A stretch of 6,219 bases of DNA from the NCBI GenBank assembly GCA_001830645.1, contig MIBM01000442.1, forward strand, positions 7,838 to 14,056, read 5' to 3'. A model generated the notes under the pieces. That model ran no database searches. It was given only the letters and a program-made list of their open reading frames with translations, and had not been told where the DNA came from. This stretch comes from Spirochaetes bacterium RIFOXYC1_FULL_54_7. GTDB lineage: Bacteria > Spirochaetota > Spirochaetia > Treponematales > UBA12059. The position numbers and the translations under genes are program-made. Shown in pieces: positions 4,035-6,219 of the stretch (its first letter is position 1; each line of letters starts with the position of its first letter).

Positions 4035-4730
4035 TTGATACCAGTTCAGAAAATGCCCATCACCGATCAGGTGGTAGAAAAGATCAAGGCCTCGATAATT
4101 GATGGTACATATAAAGAGCATGCCAAGTTGCCATCCGAACAAGCCCTGTGCATCGAACTGAATGTCAGCCGTTCGACTATCAGGGAGGCTTTCAGGGTGT
4201 TGAAAACTATGGGATATGTCGAACTGAAGCCAGGCCGTGGCGCTTTTGTCAGCAGTGCCACGGGTTATGAACTTATGAACGTCCGTGACTGGTTTCGTGA
4301 AAATGCGCCGCGACTGAAGGATTTCATTGAAGTACGGGAAGCCATTGAAACGCTGGCTGTCAAAATTGCCATCGAGAAGGGGAGCCCTGAAGAGTACAAG
4401 AAGGTCAATATGATCAGCAGTCAGTTCCTGAAGGCTTTGGATGCTAATGATGTAGCTGCCATGGCTCATCTGGATGAGACCTTCCATGAGACCATAGTGA
4501 ACATGACTCATAACTCATTGTTGATCAATATCAACAACCTTGTCTCCAAGGAGTTCAAGAAGTATCGCAGTATTTCATTTGCAGTACGTGCCAATGCAGA
4601 AAGTGCCTTGGAGTCGCACAAGCTGATTGTCGATTCGCTGATGCGTCGTGATACTGCTGCGGCCACAGAAAGCATGGTGTATCACCTGCATCGGGTGGTG
4701 ATTGATATGGAATCGTTGATTAATGAATGA
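4035..4730 (+). CDS. GntR-family transcriptional regulator, FadR subfamily (FCD domain)
   Basis: Cytoplasmic ligand-responsive DNA-binding regulator of 231 residues. The winged helix spans about residues 8-75: LPSEQALCIELNVSRSTIRE holds the helix-turn-helix, followed by AFRVLKTMGYVELKPGRGAF, the wing signature of GntR proteins. The C-terminal FCD domain starts near residue 95 (FIEVREAIETLAVKIA). It carries the usual metal/ligand residues: Asp147 and His151 in LDETFHE, His195 in ESHKLIV, and His217 in MVYHLHRVV. The start is TTG 4035, chosen because GGAGG at 4026-4030 lies 4 bases upstream; ATG 4053 would lose part of the first helix approach. It probably binds GTCTG-N4-CAGAC at 4006-4023 and 4742-4759, controlling itself and the DapA-like genes, with a sugar acid or related carboxylate as inducer. 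The ligand is not determined. Confidence 0.92.
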   Translation: MIPVQKMPITDQVVEKIKASIIDGTYKEHAKLPSEQALCIELNVSRSTIREAFRVLKTMGYVELKPGRGAFVSSATGYELMNVRDWFRENAPRLKDFIEVREAIETLAVKIAIEKGSPEEYKKVNMISSQFLKALDANDVAAMAHLDETFHETIVNMTHNSLLININNLVSKEFKKYRSISFAVRANAESALESHKLIVDSLMRRDTAAATESMVYHLHRVVIDMESLINE

Positions 4731-4741
4731 TTTTTCCTTTA

Positions 4742-4759
4742 AATTGTCTGATGACAGAC
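4742..4759. promoter_or_regulatory. GntR operator, copy 2 (upstream of the DapA-like gene)
   Basis: AATTGTCTGATGACAGAC is the exact reverse complement of 4006-4023. It lies 11 bases past the regulator's stop and 27 bases ahead of the DapA-like ATG at 4787. Placement in the short intergenic gap suggests either a second repressed promoter here or a roadblock/looping partner for copy 1, 736 bp away. No good -35/-10 pair is visible beside it. Confidence 0.75.
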
Positions 4760-4786
4760 GATTATTTTGATCTGGAGGAGGGTTCG

Positions 4787-5701
4787 ATGTATTCAAAAGA
4801 CCGCTATGGCAAGATCCTTGTGCCGGTTGTTACTCCGTTCACATTAGAAGGTGAAGTGGATTATTCCGCGATGGTTCAAATTGGAGAAAGCCTACTGGCA
4901 AAAGGTTGGGCTGATACCTTCATTCTGACAGGCACGACAGGTGAGTTTTTCACCATGAGCACGGTGGAACGTATGAAGGTCTTCGAGACTATGTATACAG
5001 CCTTCAATGGCCGGATTCCTATGATTGCCGGTACGGGGGCACCTTCGACTTGTGAGGCCATTGAACTGTCTCAGGCTGCCCAGAAAATCGGGTTTGAGAC
5101 CGTGATGGTTGTGGCTCCCTATTACACAAGGCCTTCCCAGACTGAAATTCTGGAACACTATAAGAAGCTGGCTGCCAGCGTCTCAGTCGATATCCTTATT
5201 TATAATATTCCTATATTCACTGGAGTGAATACTTCTCCTGCAATTGTAGCAGAACTGGCCAAGATTTCGAATATCGTTGGGCTCAAGGAAGAGGCTGAAC
5301 TGAATGCCAAGCAGATGACCGAGTTCATCAATGTCACTCCTGATGATTTCATCATCTACAACGGCGACGACACTATGGTGCTGGAATCGTATGTGCAGGG
5401 GTTCGAGCGCATCGGTGGGGTAATCAGCGGTGGATCGCATTTAGTCGGTGACCAGATCAGGCAAATGATTGAACTCTTGCATGTTGGCAAGGTCCGTGAA
5501 GCATCCATCATACAGCGCCGGTTGCTGCCCTTGTACAGGATCATGGGGCAGGGTGGACGTACCAATCCAGTGTGTCTGCTCAAGGATGGTATGCGGATGT
5601 TGGGTTACCCGGCTGGCTATCCCCGCCGGCCATTGTTGCCTGGTACAGCCGAAGAGGTGGCCAAGGTACGGGAGATGCTGATCAAGGTCGGAGCTCTCTG
5701 A
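4787..5701 (+). CDS. DapA-superfamily aldolase/lyase (not classical dihydrodipicolinate synthase)
   Basis: Class I pyruvate-type aldolase of the DHDPS/NAL superfamily, TIM barrel, 304 residues. The start is ATG 4787, behind GGAGGAGGG at 4774-4782; an in-frame ATG at 4727 would run through the operator and is rejected. Catalytic elements: GTTGEFF at 49-55 (Thr50, Thr51), Tyr139 in YNIPIFTG, and the Schiff-base lysine Lys167 in GLKEEAELN. In true dihydrodipicolinate synthase the segment after the tyrosine has an Arg (as in 'P-SRTG') that binds the aspartate semialdehyde carboxylate; here it is IFTG, so that substrate is unlikely. The protein ends with GYPRRPLLPGTAEE, typical of DHDPS-family C-termini. 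Its position behind a FadR-type regulator and ahead of a paralogue points to catabolism of a sialic-acid-like, keto-sugar-acid or hydroxyproline-type compound. The exact substrate is unknown. Confidence 0.9.
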   Translation: MYSKDRYGKILVPVVTPFTLEGEVDYSAMVQIGESLLAKGWADTFILTGTTGEFFTMSTVERMKVFETMYTAFNGRIPMIAGTGAPSTCEAIELSQAAQKIGFETVMVVAPYYTRPSQTEILEHYKKLAASVSVDILIYNIPIFTGVNTSPAIVAELAKISNIVGLKEEAELNAKQMTEFINVTPDDFIIYNGDDTMVLESYVQGFERIGGVISGGSHLVGDQIRQMIELLHVGKVREASIIQRRLLPLYRIMGQGGRTNPVCLLKDGMRMLGYPAGYPRRPLLPGTAEEVAKVREMLIKVGAL

Positions 5702-5713
5702 TAGGAGTATGGA

Positions 5714-6219
5714 ATGCCACTGAAACCCCAGGAAATGATCCAGACTATAAAAGGACCCATTGCGCTGTTTCCCACTCATTTCGACCACAGGGGTGAACTG
5801 GACCTGGGAGCAATGCGTGCTTCCATCCAGTATGCTGTCGAGACCATGCAAGGCAAGGATGGCTGCATCATGATCGCGGGCAGCACGTCAGAGTTCTACG
5901 CGATGACTGATGACGAGTCCGCTGCCATGATCAAGGCTGTTGTCGAAGTAGCCGGTGGAAAGGTTCCGATCATTGCCGGTACTGGTCGAGCCGCGACACG
6001 TCCGACATTGGCTATGAGTATCAGAGCCCAGGATCTAGGCATCGATTGTGCTCTGATCAGCAACCCGTTCTACATGCACGTAACCGAAGAGGGGTTGTAC
6101 CGGCATTTCTCACAGGTAGCGGAGAAGCTTGACATCGGCATCATGGTTTACGACAATCCCACCACATCCAAAATTGCCATTCCGCCGGGATTGATGCACA
6201 GATTGTCAAAGGTTCCCAA
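5714..6219 (+). CDS. Second DapA-superfamily protein (partial, runs off window)
   Basis: ATG 5714 follows AGGAG at 5703-5707 with 6 bases between, and the frame stays open to the window edge (168 complete codons). It shows the N-terminal two-thirds of a DHDPS-family barrel: GPIALFPTHFDHRGELDLGA, then IMIAGSTSEFYAMT at 52-65, VPIIAGTGRAATRPTLAMS, ALISNPFYMHVTEEGLYRHF, and VYDNPTTSKIAIPP with the catalytic tyrosine at 146. The usual GTTGE loop is GSTSE here, with Ser57-Thr58-Ser59 in place of Thr-Thr-Gly, so active-site chemistry or substrate differs from the first copy. The lysine region is beyond the window. It begins 12 bases after the first paralogue and clearly belongs to the same operon. 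The two could be sequential enzymes or two subunits; neither is shown. Confidence 0.88.
   Translation, partial: MPLKPQEMIQTIKGPIALFPTHFDHRGELDLGAMRASIQYAVETMQGKDGCIMIAGSTSEFYAMTDDESAAMIKAVVEVAGGKVPIIAGTGRAATRPTLAMSIRAQDLGIDCALISNPFYMHVTEEGLYRHFSQVAEKLDIGIMVYDNPTTSKIAIPPGLMHRLSKVP

Noticed and set aside
4727..4786. Upstream ATG (4727) as the start of the DapA-like gene
   Set aside because: The extra 20 residues would be encoded by the operator and the Shine-Dalgarno region, and they have no family counterpart. ATG 4787 has an excellent ribosome binding site.
4787..5701. Naming the gene dapA (4-hydroxy-tetrahydrodipicolinate synthase)
   Set aside because: The carboxylate-binding arginine after the catalytic tyrosine is missing and the context is a regulated catabolic operon, so the specific symbol is not justified.

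Overview
This is a bacterial window of roughly half G+C with two unlike halves. Positions 1 to about 3900 are a dense patch of toxin-antitoxin (TA) modules, some apparently intact and some visibly broken. Positions about 3930 to the end are a tidy sugar-acid or amino-acid catabolic type locus: a GntR/FadR-family regulator followed by two DapA-superfamily aldolase/lyase genes. Nothing in the window fixes the taxon. A mid-GC anaerobe, for example a Sphaerochaeta-type spirochaete, is only an impression.

TA patch, left to right. (1) A ribbon-helix-helix antitoxin (35-286) overlaps a PIN-domain toxin that keeps its first 7 codons and its C-terminal half but has lost the middle (283-502). (2) An apparently intact UPF0175-type antitoxin (751-1065) overlaps a DUF3368 PIN-like toxin (1046-1579). 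This module is flanked by imperfect direct repeats (582-711 and 1683-1838). (3) On the minus strand lie a MazE-type antitoxin with no usable start (1825-2046) and the first codons of a MazF-type toxin (1741-1828), joined by the ATGA overlap of a real operon but decayed. (4) An intact DUF6922 / AbiEii-like nucleotidyltransferase pair (2208-2444, 2441-3061) follows, also with an ATGA overlap. (5) On the minus strand, converging on it, are an N-terminally truncated DUF6088/AbiEi-like antitoxin (3419-3901) and a 54-residue AbiEii toxin in which the two ends are fused in frame and the middle is gone (3262-3426). Between the two AbiEii-type 3' ends sits a 200-bp GC-rich element full of palindromes (3062-3261). 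In three of the five modules the toxin has been destroyed, while in modules 1, 3 and 5 recognisable antitoxin sequence is still present.

Catabolic half. The GntR/FCD regulator (4035-4730) starts at TTG behind a strong Shine-Dalgarno. An identical 18-bp sequence containing an inverted repeat lies, in opposite orientations, in the regulator's promoter (4006-4023) and just upstream of the first DapA-like gene (4742-4759). This is almost certainly the regulator's own operator, so it probably controls itself and the downstream genes. The first DapA-like protein (4787-5701) has the Schiff-base lysine and catalytic tyrosine but lacks the arginine typical of true dihydrodipicolinate synthase, so its substrate is something else. 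A second, divergent paralogue (5714 onward) runs off the window. Probable transcription unit: regulator, aldolase 1, aldolase 2, continuing downstream.
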